Of a stretch of 64,000 nucleotides of DNA, positions 37,992 to 47,727 are shown in pieces. How positions within the stretch are numbered: the first letter of the stretch is position 1; every line of letters starts with the position of its first letter. Both the position numbers and the translations under genes were made by a program. Location of the stretch: assembly GCF_012863495.1 (NCBI RefSeq), contig NZ_JAAVJL010000001.1, positions 1,302,001 to 1,366,000 of the forward strand, written 5' to 3'. The DNA is from Pseudanabaena yagii GIHE-NHR1. Lineage in GTDB: Bacteria; Cyanobacteriota; Cyanobacteriia; Pseudanabaenales; Pseudanabaenaceae. Below the pieces are notes generated by a model. That model worked only from the letters and a program-made list of their open reading frames with translations. It ran no database searches and was not told the DNA's origin.

Positions 37992-38264
37992 ATGACAAAA
38001 CCGTCGCGAATTCATAGCATCAAGCTCATTTCAATTGGTAACTCTAAAGGTGTCAGATTACCCAAAGTTATACTGCAAAAGTATGGATTTTCAGACACAT
38101 TACTTTTAGAAGAGACAGAGCAGGGTATTTTGTTGCGCCAAATGGATAATGCAAAACTATCTTGGGAGGAAACTTATCAAGAAATGGCTCAGGAACAAGA
38201 GGATTGGGAAGATTTTGACAATACGCTGCTAGATGGATTGGAGATGAATGAAGTCGGCTCCTAA
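37992..38264 (+). CDS. mazE: MazE/AbrB-type antitoxin
   Basis: A 90-residue antitoxin. The N-terminal SpoVT-AbrB DNA-binding swapped hairpin is visible ('IKLISIGNSKGVRLPKVILQKYGF', 'LLEETEQGILLRQ'). The C-terminal half is acidic ('EMAQEQEDWEDFDNTLLDG') and would wrap the toxin. It overlaps the toxin gene by 17 bp, the usual coupled arrangement. By family the pair represses its own promoter; an operator has not been identified. Confidence 0.9.
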   Translation: MTKPSRIHSIKLISIGNSKGVRLPKVILQKYGFSDTLLLEETEQGILLRQMDNAKLSWEETYQEMAQEQEDWEDFDNTLLDGLEMNEVGS

Positions 38265-38580
38265 AAGATATGAAATATATTTTGCGGATCTCAATCCTAC
38301 ATTAGGCAGTGAAATCAGCAAAGTTCGTCCTGTAGTTGTAATCAGTCAGGATGCGATGAACACATTGTTAGACACAGTAGTTATTTGTCCATTAACTTCT
38401 AAACTTCATCCAAAATGGCGCAGTCGTCTTCAGATTATTTGCGCTGGTAGCGAGGCGGAGATTGCTGTTGACCAAATTCGTACTATTAGCAAAATTCGAC
38501 TAAAAAACAAGATTGACATTCTATCTGAAGATCAGGCTGCTCAATTAAGAAGGATAGTTACAGAAATGTATGGAGAATAG
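38248..38580 (+). CDS. mazF: MazF/PemK-type endoribonuclease toxin
   Basis: A 110-residue toxin of the PemK/MazF family that cleaves single-stranded RNA. 'RYEIYFADLNPTLGSEISKVRPVVVISQD' holds the conserved beta-strand and Arg of the active site ('KVRPVVV'). 'TVVICPLTSKLHP' and 'VDQIRTISKIRL' carry the second conserved Thr/Ser region. The full-length frame suggests a working toxin-antitoxin pair. Start at ATG 38248 inside mazE. Confidence 0.92.
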   Translation: MKSAPKRYEIYFADLNPTLGSEISKVRPVVVISQDAMNTLLDTVVICPLTSKLHPKWRSRLQIICAGSEAEIAVDQIRTISKIRLKNKIDILSEDQAAQLRRIVTEMYGE

Positions 38581-38590
38581 CCAAGCAAAG

Positions 38591-38627
38591 ATTTATGGTA
38601 GTGTGGCAAAGCCACGCTACCATAAAT
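38591..38627. terminator. Bidirectional terminator mazF/moxR
   Basis: 17-bp arms (one G-T pair) with an AAA loop between convergent genes ending at 38580 and 38637. Confidence 0.75.
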
Positions 38628-38636
38628 CGCAGAACT

Positions 38637-39575
38637 CTAAGGAACAGTAACAACATCTAGTAAGCGCTGAATAATATTCTTAGGCGATCGCCTACCTGCG
38701 GCAATAATACGATGTCCTAACACGTAGGGTGCGAGAAACTTGACATCATCAGGTAGCACATAATTAGATTGGCGACTAGGATCGAGCGCTTGCTGGATTA
38801 AGGCATAGCTCTGAGCCGATCGCAATAATGCAGAAGTACCTCTAGGACTCACACCGAGAGTAATTTCTTCGTCATTGCGTGTTGCCCGCACCACATTAAC
38901 AATGTATTCGCTAGTTGCATCACTGACTGGCACTTGGGTAGCAAGATTACGAATCTCTAGAACTTCTTCAGGGGTAATACATGGTTCCAAGTTCGCTGAG
39001 CCAATTTGCCCCGATTGCAATCTTTTGAGCATTTCCAATTCTTCAACTTCGCTGGGATAGCCAATGCTAAAAGATAACGCAAAGCGATCAAGTTGCGCCT
39101 CTGGTAATGGAAAAGTACCTTGATATTCAATTGGGTTTTGAGTGGCGATCGCAAAAAATGGTGAAGGAACCTTACGTGAGATGCCATCAACTGTTACTTG
39201 TGTTTCTTCCATTACCTCAAGTAATGCTGATTGAGTACGTGGAGTAGCGCGATTGATCTCATCAGCTAATAAGACGTTCGCAAAGATTGGTCCTGGCAAA
39301 AACTGAAATTCCCCCTTTTGAGGATTCCAAATGTTTGTACCTGTAATATCTGTAGGTAATAGATCAGGCGTACATTGCACCCGTTGAAATTTCCCAGAAA
39401 TAGAAGCTGCCAGAGATTTTGCTAGTAAAGTTTTACCTACCCCCGGGACATCTTCGAGCAAGGCGTGCCCCCCCGCAAATAGCGCCACTAAGACTAGTTG
39501 AATGGCTTCATCTTTACCAACGATCGCCTTTGCGAGATTGTCAACTAACTGTTGTATTTTGAGTTGCTTTTCCAT
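38637..39575 (-). CDS. MoxR-family AAA+ ATPase
   Basis: A 312-residue AAA_3 chaperone-like ATPase. Walker A 'LLEDVPGVGKTLLAKSLA' (about 38-52), Walker B 'NVLLADEINRATPRTQSALLE' and sensor 1 'FFAIATQNPIEYQGTFPLPEAQLDRF' are complete, with the lid 'SPRGTSALLRSAQSYAL' near residue 245. MoxR proteins help mature or activate partner proteins, often with von Willebrand-domain or DUF58 proteins encoded next to them; no such gene is adjacent here. Confidence 0.92.
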   Translation of the reverse strand: MEKQLKIQQLVDNLAKAIVGKDEAIQLVLVALFAGGHALLEDVPGVGKTLLAKSLAASISGKFQRVQCTPDLLPTDITGTNIWNPQKGEFQFLPGPIFANVLLADEINRATPRTQSALLEVMEETQVTVDGISRKVPSPFFAIATQNPIEYQGTFPLPEAQLDRFALSFSIGYPSEVEELEMLKRLQSGQIGSANLEPCITPEEVLEIRNLATQVPVSDATSEYIVNVVRATRNDEEITLGVSPRGTSALLRSAQSYALIQQALDPSRQSNYVLPDDVKFLAPYVLGHRIIAAGRRSPKNIIQRLLDVVTVP

Positions 39576-39937
39576 ATTTTGCTCGTAAAAACCTATGCCG
39601 ATCTATAACCCGCGCAAGCTGGACTAAATTTACTGATTATGGCTTGCTTTAGCGTAACACCATCATGATTATGACTGAGGGTTCCGCGATTTAATATAGT
39701 TATTGTCGCTTGTGTTAAGACAAAATCAAAACCCAAGAAGAGAATAGCGGCGCTTTGCGCCGCTATTCTCTTCTTAATACATTTGACTACAGCTATAAAA
39801 AAGCCAGTTTTTTGTGATGAGGCTTCGCCCTTATCAATTTTTAAAGATAGACAATGAAATAGGTTTCTATGATTGGGGCATTCGCAGTCTCTCTTGTTTG
39901 TCTGCTAAAATCAACAGCGTGAGGACTTAGGAGTTAC
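39576..39937. other. Intergenic region moxR/DUF3084 with one strong hairpin
   Basis: 362 bp with divergent promoters. It contains a hairpin at 39735-39775 (19-bp perfect arms, TTT loop) that is not at a gene end. No ORF or RNA gene recognised. Confidence 0.45.
39735..39775. repeat. Intergenic hairpin 39735-39775
   Basis: AAGAAGAGAATAGCGGCGC and its exact complement with a TTT loop; unlike most hairpins here it lies between two divergent genes, so it is not an ordinary terminator. Confidence 0.6.
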
Positions 39938-41302
39938 ATGGCTGGATATACGCTGATTTTAGCGATTTTGATCTTAGGTGGGATCATTGCGACCTTAGGC
40001 GATCGCATTGGCACTAAGGTTGGTAGGGCGCGACTTAGTATGTTCAACCTGAGACCGCGAGATACTGCGACCTTAGTCACGATCGCTACAGGTGGGATGA
40101 TTTCTGCTTCAACCCTAGGTATTTTATTGTTACTAAGTGGACAGCTAAGGGATGGATTATTTCGCTTAGAGAGTATTCGTTCGGAGTTAGCAAGTAGTCA
40201 GGAGCAAAAACAAAAAGTTGAATCTGAGCTAAATGCTGCCAAGAATGAACAGGAAAAGGCTCAACAGCGCTTAGAACAAATTAATAAGTCCTTAGTCCAA
40301 GCTGTACGTAAACAATCAGAAACTCAAGCTTTGTTGCAAACGGTCGAAAATAAATTTCAAAAGGCAGATGAAGAACTAAAAAAGGCTTCTCAGCAAGAGG
40401 CAGATTTGCTCTCTCGCATTCAGAATTTAACTAAAGAGCAAGAAAATCTTCAAAATGAGAGTAGTCAATTACGACAGGAGAAAGAACGGATTTCTGGTGA
40501 GTTAGCCAGTATTTCCCGCGATCGCGAAACCCTCAAGCAAAAAGTAGATGAATCTGAACAACGTTTAATTGCGATCGAAAAGCAGAGATCGGAACTTACT
40601 TCCGAAATCGCCTCACTCGAAACTGCTCGTGAACAGTTGATTGTTAGCCTTGAGGCTTTACGCAAAGGTAACGTGGCAATTTTTGCTGATCAGATTTTAT
40701 CAATAGGAGTCGTGCGTCCAAACCTCAGTAGTGCCGATTTACGTCAGGCAAGTATTCAACTCATTCAACAAGCGGAACGCAATGCCCGTGAACTGCTTGA
40801 CTTCTTGCCTGATCAAGCTCCTAAGGAACCAGTTATCAAAATTACGGAGGCACAAATCGAAGGGCTATTAAATCGTATTAAGGATGGACAGAGCTATGTG
40901 ATTCGGATTCTCTCCGCAGGTAATTTCTTGAAACGAGAAACTAAGATTGCTATTTCTGCAGATGTTACCCTAAACCGTCAAATATTTGCGCGAGGCGATG
41001 AAATTGCCACTTTACAATTCACTCCTAATCTTGCACCACAGGCTTTAGCCTCAAGACTCGAACAACTATTCCTACTAGTGAGTTTTCGGGCAAGACGTGA
41101 AGGGGTGTTAGCCAATCCGCTGACAGGTCAAGTTGGCAATTTCCCCCCCGATGCTTTGACAGAACTTTTTAAGATTGCTAGTGAGTTGAAATCGCCCTAC
41201 GAAATTCGAGCTGTTGCCAAAGAAGCAATTTTTCCTGCGAGTTCGCTTACTCTAGAGTTAGTTATCCGTCAAAATGGTATTGAAATCGCTCGCTTTAGTT
41301 AA
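39938..41302 (+). CDS. DUF3084 membrane protein with long coiled coil
   Basis: A 454-residue conserved cyanobacterial protein. Two N-terminal membrane helices (about 3-20 and 48-68) flank the loop 'RIGTKVGRARLSMFNLRPRDTATLVTIATGG', the most conserved part. Residues about 80-235 are a continuous Gln/Glu/Lys-rich coiled coil. The C-terminal 200 residues form a soluble domain ('VIRILSAGNFLKRET', 'ARGDEIATLQFTP'). Function is unknown; topology suggests a membrane-anchored scaffold or tether. AGGAG precedes the ATG at 39938. The next gene starts 2 bp after its stop. Confidence 0.85.
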   Translation: MAGYTLILAILILGGIIATLGDRIGTKVGRARLSMFNLRPRDTATLVTIATGGMISASTLGILLLLSGQLRDGLFRLESIRSELASSQEQKQKVESELNAAKNEQEKAQQRLEQINKSLVQAVRKQSETQALLQTVENKFQKADEELKKASQQEADLLSRIQNLTKEQENLQNESSQLRQEKERISGELASISRDRETLKQKVDESEQRLIAIEKQRSELTSEIASLETAREQLIVSLEALRKGNVAIFADQILSIGVVRPNLSSADLRQASIQLIQQAERNARELLDFLPDQAPKEPVIKITEAQIEGLLNRIKDGQSYVIRILSAGNFLKRETKIAISADVTLNRQIFARGDEIATLQFTPNLAPQALASRLEQLFLLVSFRARREGVLANPLTGQVGNFPPDALTELFKIASELKSPYEIRAVAKEAIFPASSLTLELVIRQNGIEIARFS

Positions 41303-41304
41303 CT

Positions 41305-41595
41305 ATGGCAAAAATATCTCTATGCGATCGCTGTGACTTTTACTCGCACACTAGCTTCTTAGTTTGTGCCTTACATCCCTATGGTCCCAAATGGGGTGTT
41401 TGCTCAGATTTTGTCTCAGCAGATTTATGGGAACCCGATGATCCCAATAACTATGATCCCGCCATGGAATCAGAATGCGGTTGGCATCCGATCTTTACAG
41501 GTAAATGTCCTGAATGCCGCACATCATTTTCACGGATGCGGCTACCACCAGAGCAATGGCGTTGTAAATGCTGTGGATGGGAAGATGATTTGTAA
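41305..41595 (+). CDS. Small Cys-rich zinc-ribbon-like protein
   Basis: A 96-residue protein I cannot name. The N-terminal half has 'CDRCDFYSH', 'FLVCALHPYGP' and 'GVCSDF'; the C-terminal half has 'CGWHPIF', 'KCPECRTSF' and 'WRCKCCGWEDD', giving two likely zinc-binding sets. It starts 2 bp after the DUF3084 stop, so the two are translationally coupled and may work together. Confidence 0.75.
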   Translation: MAKISLCDRCDFYSHTSFLVCALHPYGPKWGVCSDFVSADLWEPDDPNNYDPAMESECGWHPIFTGKCPECRTSFSRMRLPPEQWRCKCCGWEDDL

Positions 41596-41620
41596 TCAAA
41601 ATTTGCTGGACAAATTTTGA

Positions 41621-42259
41621 TTACTCTTTGCGATCGCTCCAGATATCACGCCCTTTAATATTTTCAATTGTATTTAGTACGGCTGCCGAAGCTGCCATAA
41701 TATCGCGCTCTTCACCACCAAGGTATAAACGCCCGAAACTGCCCACCGCAACAATTTCCAAAATATTTATTGAAGCAGCTTTTTCGGCTTCATTTGCCGC
41801 AAGGGCAGCATAGGCAGCAGGCTCAACCTCCATGATGTATAGAGTTTGTCCCGACAAAAGCATTTGCCCACGTCGGAAGCGATTAATTAATTGGGTTTGA
41901 TGGGCATCAACATTACGAATAATTTGACTGGACAACAATCTTGGCTTAATCCGATCTTCTTCAGTTGCGCCTAGCATTTGTAGGATTGCTCTACCTGCGG
42001 CTTGGGCTTCCCCTTGACTAGCGGAGTGGATTTCTAGCAGTCCGTACAAGCGCTCAACAATTTGAACACCAGGTCTGACCGAAGTGGATTTGAGTGCCAC
42101 ATCAGTAATACGATTAATTTCAATACCGGGAGAAATCTCGATCCAGATGGAGGTATCACCTGGTAAGGGTAAAAAGCCTTGTGCAACTGTTCCTAAATAA
42201 GCAGCATGTTGTCTCTGTAAATTGTCTAAGTAGACATAGCTGCGTAAATCAATACCCAA
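41621..42259 (-). CDS. BMC-like domain protein of unknown role
   Basis: A 212-residue soluble protein. The C-terminal part ('[40 protein letters not shown]', about 165-205) resembles a bacterial microcompartment shell fold, and the stretch at about 75-150 may be a first, more diverged copy. The N-terminus '[53 protein letters not shown]' is conserved-looking but not a named domain. Carboxysome genes (ccm) are not nearby. I am moderately sure of the fold and unsure of function. Confidence 0.55.
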   Translation of the reverse strand: MGIDLRSYVYLDNLQRQHAAYLGTVAQGFLPLPGDTSIWIEISPGIEINRITDVALKSTSVRPGVQIVERLYGLLEIHSASQGEAQAAGRAILQMLGATEEDRIKPRLLSSQIIRNVDAHQTQLINRFRRGQMLLSGQTLYIMEVEPAAYAALAANEAEKAASINILEIVAVGSFGRLYLGGEERDIMAASAAVLNTIENIKGRDIWSDRKE

Positions 42260-42368
42260 AAAATTCTTCTCCCACTAGGCTTTTACTCGAGTTGACTGAC
42301 TTCGCTAAATCAATAGCTTGATAGATCACCCAAGATGTAATTTTATAGCAATAGGTAGCACAGCACAG

Positions 42369-43508
42369 TTATAAACCAGCTTGTGCTTTGGCTACTACCT
42401 GACCATCTTTAAATTCAATGATGGCATTACTGCCCTGTGGGTTTTTCCAAGAGTAAACCTTACCCACACTATTATTCGCTGTATTTTCAGCTATTACTTT
42501 GCCCGATACACCAAAGATTTTTTCTACCTGCTCAACGGTCATGCCTTTCTGCACACGATTAAATTTATCTAAGGTAATTGGATTTTCCTCTTCCTGTGAA
42601 CCATTATTTGATGGACTTGTTTTTACAGGAGCAATTTCTGAAGCTGTAGAGTTTGCGGTGGTAGCTATATCAGGTAAATTTGCGCGGGGCGTTTTTGGGG
42701 AAGATGAGGATATTGCAACTGGAGCACTACTTTGACCTGCGAGGTTTTGCGAAGTTGTAGTCTTGGGGCTTGATGGCTTGTCATTGGATGAACTAACGGA
42801 AGAGATTGCGGTAATTGGCTCAGTAACTCTCTTCGTCGTCATTGCTCTAACAAATGCGCCAATACCTAGCCCTAGGAGCATAATCGATAATCCTACGAGT
42901 ACCAATTGCCAGTAATCATTGATAGGTGAGCGCTTTTTTTCTACCTGTTTCTGAACTTTAGCTAATGCACCATTTCTATTAGCAGATGTAGATGCTTCTA
43001 AATGATCGATTAGGTGAGCATTAACCTGTATAGGCGTTTCTTCTGTTGAATGTTTTTTAGAAAGGTTACTAATTGCCTTTTTTAATACAGAATCCTTAGA
43101 AAGCAGCGTTTCAGGGGCACGAACTTTAGGAGCATCTATTTTGGGAACTTCGATCTGCTCTGACTCCATCTCTAAGGTTTGAGATAAAGATGATTGTAGT
43201 GGCTCTAGCATAACTTGCTCCGTCCACAATAGACGCTGCTCATGTATTTCATCATCATTACGCCAACATTGCACCTTGAACTTCGCCACTGATTCTATAT
43301 GCAAATTTTGGAGGTTACTAGAGATTAATGTCAGTAGTTTTTCCTTATCAATAGCAGAATCTGTCCTTATTTGTAGTTCTAAATTGCTATCAACAATAGT
43401 GACCTCAACATTAAGATGTTGATAGTTAAGGGGTTGTAATTCCTTACGGATAATTTCGGCGATCGCCTGTGGATCTCGTTGATGGGCAAGTTCGGCAATC
43501 GAAAGCAT
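42369..43508 (-). CDS. Membrane protein with C-terminal SmpA/DUF3862-like domain
   Basis: A 379-residue protein. Residues 1-80 form a small folded domain ('MLSIAELAHQRDPQAIAEIIRKEL'). A linker follows, then one membrane helix at about 203-222 ('LVLVGLSIMLLGLGIGAFV'). A Ser/Thr/Pro-rich low-complexity stretch (about 230-310) leads to a C-terminal domain 'DKFNRVQKGMTVEQVEKIFGVSGKV' with 'YSWKNPQGSNAIIEFKDGQVV', like the SmpA/OmlA or DUF3862 fold outside the membrane. I do not know its role. It stands alone between two hairpin-rich gaps. Confidence 0.65.
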   Translation of the reverse strand: MLSIAELAHQRDPQAIAEIIRKELQPLNYQHLNVEVTIVDSNLELQIRTDSAIDKEKLLTLISSNLQNLHIESVAKFKVQCWRNDDEIHEQRLLWTEQVMLEPLQSSLSQTLEMESEQIEVPKIDAPKVRAPETLLSKDSVLKKAISNLSKKHSTEETPIQVNAHLIDHLEASTSANRNGALAKVQKQVEKKRSPINDYWQLVLVGLSIMLLGLGIGAFVRAMTTKRVTEPITAISSVSSSNDKPSSPKTTTSQNLAGQSSAPVAISSSSPKTPRANLPDIATTANSTASEIAPVKTSPSNNGSQEEENPITLDKFNRVQKGMTVEQVEKIFGVSGKVIAENTANNSVGKVYSWKNPQGSNAIIEFKDGQVVAKAQAGL

Positions 43509-45063
<1,555 letters not shown>

Positions 45064-45069
45064 AACGCG

Positions 45070-45106
45070 AAAATGAGAAGCGATACAAAGCACCACTTCT
45101 CATTTT
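45070..45106. terminator. Terminator of sqdB
   Basis: AAAATGAGAAG/CTTCTCATTTT with a 15-base loop, followed by T-rich sequence, 7 bases after the stop. Confidence 0.7.
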
Positions 45107-45200
45107 TATTAGTCCCTGCGATAGAAGCTTTCAGAACAAAAAAGAGGTATCTTAGGTTACATAACAGAGTTATTGTCAAGACCTTCTTACCGTACCTATC

Positions 45201-45578
45201 ATGACATCTTCTACAAAAACTTTGCGCGTTTTGGTGGTGGATGACCACGAACTCACCCGATGTACTTTACAACTAGCACTTTCTTTACAAGCCTGTATAG
45301 GTTCAGTAGAGGTTGCCATTAACGGTAAAGAGGCGATCGCTAAAGTCCAAAAGCTTGAGCCTGATGTTGTGGTCATGGACTTACATATGCCCGTGATGGA
45401 TGGCTGGACAGCTTCCAGTGAAATCAAAAATAAATACCCTCATGTCAAGATTGTGGCTTATTCAGCAGCCGATGGTGGCAAGGCACAGGCAATCTCGAAT
45501 GGGGCAAATATCGATGCTTTTTGTGATAAGGGAGCCTGTACCCGCAGTTTACTAGAAGCTATTAAAAGTGTTTCTTAA
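45201..45578 (+). CDS. Single-domain response regulator (receiver only)
   Basis: A 125-residue CheY-like receiver. The acidic pair is in 'VLVVDDHELTR', the phospho-Asp in 'VVVMDLHMPVMDG' (about residue 59), and the conserved Thr/Ser position in 'IVAYSAADG'. The usual C-terminal Lys is found as 'CDKGA'. No output domain is attached. It could accept phosphate from the hybrid kinases here through the HPt protein at 36417; that is conjecture. Confidence 0.9.
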   Translation: MTSSTKTLRVLVVDDHELTRCTLQLALSLQACIGSVEVAINGKEAIAKVQKLEPDVVVMDLHMPVMDGWTASSEIKNKYPHVKIVAYSAADGGKAQAISNGANIDAFCDKGACTRSLLEAIKSVS

Positions 45579-45597
45579 AACTAGTGTTTCTTAAAAT

Positions 45598-45632
45598 AAA
45601 AAAGAAGCGGTGCTTTGCACCGCTTCTTTTTT
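45598..45632. terminator. Bidirectional terminator after the receiver gene
   Basis: Perfect 16-bp arms with a TTT loop and A/T tracts; it overlaps the end of the convergent rhomboid-like gene (stop 45631). Confidence 0.85.
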
Positions 45633-46242
45633 ATGGTTTAGATGCTAAGAATTTTGCAGCAATAATCCCCCCAATAAATCCAAATAAAAAGCTTTCCCAA
45701 GAAATATTAGATTGTTTCGGTAATATACCAAAAAATAGAAGCGCACAAAGGATTATAGCAATAGCAATCGAAGTATAAAATATCGCAAATTTACGTTCTA
45801 AGTAAATTTGAAATAGACAATAACCATAGAATCCAAAAACTACACCACCTGCACCAATATGTAGTGTATTAGGTTTGCCAATTAGCCAAGTTCCGAAGCC
45901 ACTCGAAATAACTGATGAACAAAACACAAAATAAAAATCTTTGATGCTTCTGTTAATTACCAACCAACCCAAAATAATAAATGGGACTGTATTTTCGGCA
46001 ACCGAATAAAAGTTTGCATGGATAAAAGGAGCTATGAATATACCGCGAAAGCCAACGATACTTTGAGGCATAATCCCAAATGAGATCAAGCTCCTATTAA
46101 ATAAAAATTCATTTATAGCTACTACAATCCAAAAAACTGATGCTAAGAGAAATAGAATAAAAATCTTTTTCTGTTGTTCTTTATTCAATGGGTTTATTTT
46201 CTGACTCATATTTTTATCTCCATATCTCAAAGAGTTACACAA
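45631..46242 (-). CDS. Rhomboid-like protein lacking both catalytic residues
   Basis: A 203-residue polytopic protein, clearly a paralogue of the next gene (46388): 'FLLASVFWIVVAINEFLF', 'IVGFRGIFIAPFIHANFYSVAENTVPFIILGWLV', 'HIGAGGVVFGFYGYCLFQIYLER' and 'SWESFLFGFIGGIIAAKFL'. The nucleophile motif G-x-S-x is GAGG here (Ser replaced by Gly), and the catalytic His of the last helix is Phe ('SWESFLFG' against 'SWEGHLFG'). It should bind like a rhomboid but not cleave. The frame is intact, so it is under some constraint or very recently inactivated. Confidence 0.85.
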   Translation of the reverse strand: MCNSLRYGDKNMSQKINPLNKEQQKKIFILFLLASVFWIVVAINEFLFNRSLISFGIMPQSIVGFRGIFIAPFIHANFYSVAENTVPFIILGWLVINRSIKDFYFVFCSSVISSGFGTWLIGKPNTLHIGAGGVVFGFYGYCLFQIYLERKFAIFYTSIAIAIILCALLFFGILPKQSNISWESFLFGFIGGIIAAKFLASKP

Positions 46243-46289
46243 AGATTTTTTAATTAATCGTATCGTCAGCTTCAGTGAAAAATTATTTT

Positions 46290-46341
46290 GATATTTATCT
46301 TGATAAATTTACTGATAAATAAATTTATCAAGATAAATATC
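46290..46341. repeat. AT-only perfect inverted repeat between the rhomboid genes
   Basis: 22-bp perfect arms (GATATTTATCTTGATAAATTTA and complement) with an 8-base loop. Unlike the other hairpins it has almost no G or C. It lies 47 bases before the active paralogue's stop and upstream of the inactive one, so it may end or attenuate the transcript. Confidence 0.65.
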
Positions 46342-46387
46342 TCAGGCTTTAGGAGACAATATGAGCAGAGCTTTCAAGCATCTATAA

Positions 46388-46975
46388 CTAAAGTCTATTA
46401 TTCTTACTCTCAGATAGCATCTTAGCGGCAATAATTCCACCAATAAACCCAAACAAATGTCCTTCCCAAGAAATGTAGGCTCGTGTTGGTAATACCCCCC
46501 AAACTAATCCGCCATAGATCATAGCGACTATCACGGAAATTGCGATCGCCACAAAACTTCGCTCAAAGTAACCCCGAAATAGCAAATATCCAAAATATCC
46601 AAAAATTACGCCACTCGCACCAATGTGTACAGAATCAGGTCTACCTACTAGCCATGTTCCTAGACCACCGATTAACGCTGATATAAAAGATACGAAATAA
46701 AAATCATTGATGTTTCGTAACATCACAAACCACCCTAAAACAATAAAGGGCAGTGTATTAGCGGCAACATGATAAAACCCTCCATGCAAAAAGGGAGCAA
46801 ACAGAATACCGCGCAAACCTATCAAGTGATGAGGCAGAATCCCTAAAGCATTAAGCCTGCCACCAAACAATAATTCATTAACAATAACTACAGCCCAAAA
46901 GACTATGACGCAACTTCCTAAAATCTTAAATTGAGTTTTTAGTTCTCCACTAATTGCTTGTAGCTTTTGCTTCAC
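46388..46975 (-). CDS. Rhomboid family intramembrane serine protease
   Basis: A 195-residue membrane protease with about six helices. Catalytic Ser is in 'HIGASGVIFGYFGYLLF' (GASG motif) and catalytic His in 'ISWEGHLFGFIGGIIAAKML'. The first-loop 'LRGILFAPFLHGGFYHVAANTLPFIVLGWFV' carries the conserved 'H..F.H...N' region. Substrate unknown. It lies 145 bp upstream of its inactive paralogue on the same strand, indicating tandem duplication. Confidence 0.92.
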   Translation of the reverse strand: MKQKLQAISGELKTQFKILGSCVIVFWAVVIVNELLFGGRLNALGILPHHLIGLRGILFAPFLHGGFYHVAANTLPFIVLGWFVMLRNINDFYFVSFISALIGGLGTWLVGRPDSVHIGASGVIFGYFGYLLFRGYFERSFVAIAISVIVAMIYGGLVWGVLPTRAYISWEGHLFGFIGGIIAAKMLSESKNNRL

Positions 46976-47227
46976 GATTTTTACTCCAGACTTAAAGCAA
47001 GTTTTGACAGCGATCTTGATGTACAGATAGCGCTTTGCTTTACCTGTACTAATCCTAAAAGTTAATTGAAAGCGATCGCCTTTCTAACTTAACTATCATA
47101 AACAATCTCGCCAAAGACAATGCTCAAAAAGTCTCAAGATTAGGGATGCTGAATTTTCTCAGATATAGTCTGGAAGTGCCCCCAAAGGGAGAACTTCCAC
47201 AAACCATTTAGAGTTGCTATATCCCAA

Positions 47228-47392
47228 TTAGTTTTTAGGCTGTTCAATAATGCGAATATTCACATATTGATCGTTTTTCAGCTTTTCCTTAATTTTTTTC
47301 TCCATCTCTTGTTCTTTCTTCTTATCAGAATCATTCATCTGTTGGGAAAGCCATAGACATCCAGTAACTAACAAAGCCCCAATAATTTCCAT
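47228..47392 (-). CDS. Possible small membrane-anchored protein
   Basis: A 54-codon frame from ATG 47392 to TAA at 47228. The product has a hydrophobic start 'MEIIGALLVTGCLWLSQQM' (could be a membrane anchor) followed by a Lys/Glu-rich helix and 'DQYVNIRIIEQPKN'. No strong ribosome binding site precedes it. The amphipathic, charged composition is protein-like, but I know no relative. Confidence 0.4.
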   Translation of the reverse strand: MEIIGALLVTGCLWLSQQMNDSDKKKEQEMEKKIKEKLKNDQYVNIRIIEQPKN

Positions 47393-47502
47393 ATAAATTT
47401 TTATGCAAATTCGTGATGGCGAATATTAAGCCTTTCAAATTTTATTAGTCAAGTAAATTACATATAAAATCTATAAAATTGTCAGAACTTAACATAATTG
47501 CT

Positions 47503-47549
47503 AAATAGGTAGGGATGGCAGCGCTTCGCGCTGCCATCCCTACCTATTT
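47503..47549. repeat. Intergenic hairpin 47503-47549
   Basis: Perfect 22-bp arms with a TTC loop (GGCAGCGC-TTC-GCGCTGCC core), upstream of ftsH and also upstream of the small minus-strand ORF; not at a gene end. Confidence 0.65.
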
Positions 47550-47727
47550 TAATGTCCTACAAAGCAAGACTCAAATGAAGAAAAACAGGCGCAAGTAACG
47601 CCTTTGCTATGGATATGGAGCGCTTTCCTTTGGATAGATATTTGCGATCGCACGATTACATTACTTGAGGATCGTGGTAAGTTAAGTTTAGTTAAGAAAT
47701 TATTTTGAACATCAGGCTCTTTGCTAT

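Larger units (their letters stand above)
46976..47727. other. Long intergenic region rhomboid/ftsH
   Basis: 752 bp between divergent genes. It holds a possible 54-codon gene (47228-47392, minus strand) and a hairpin at 47503-47549. The ftsH promoter should lie in the last 180 bp. Nothing else recognised. Confidence 0.45.
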
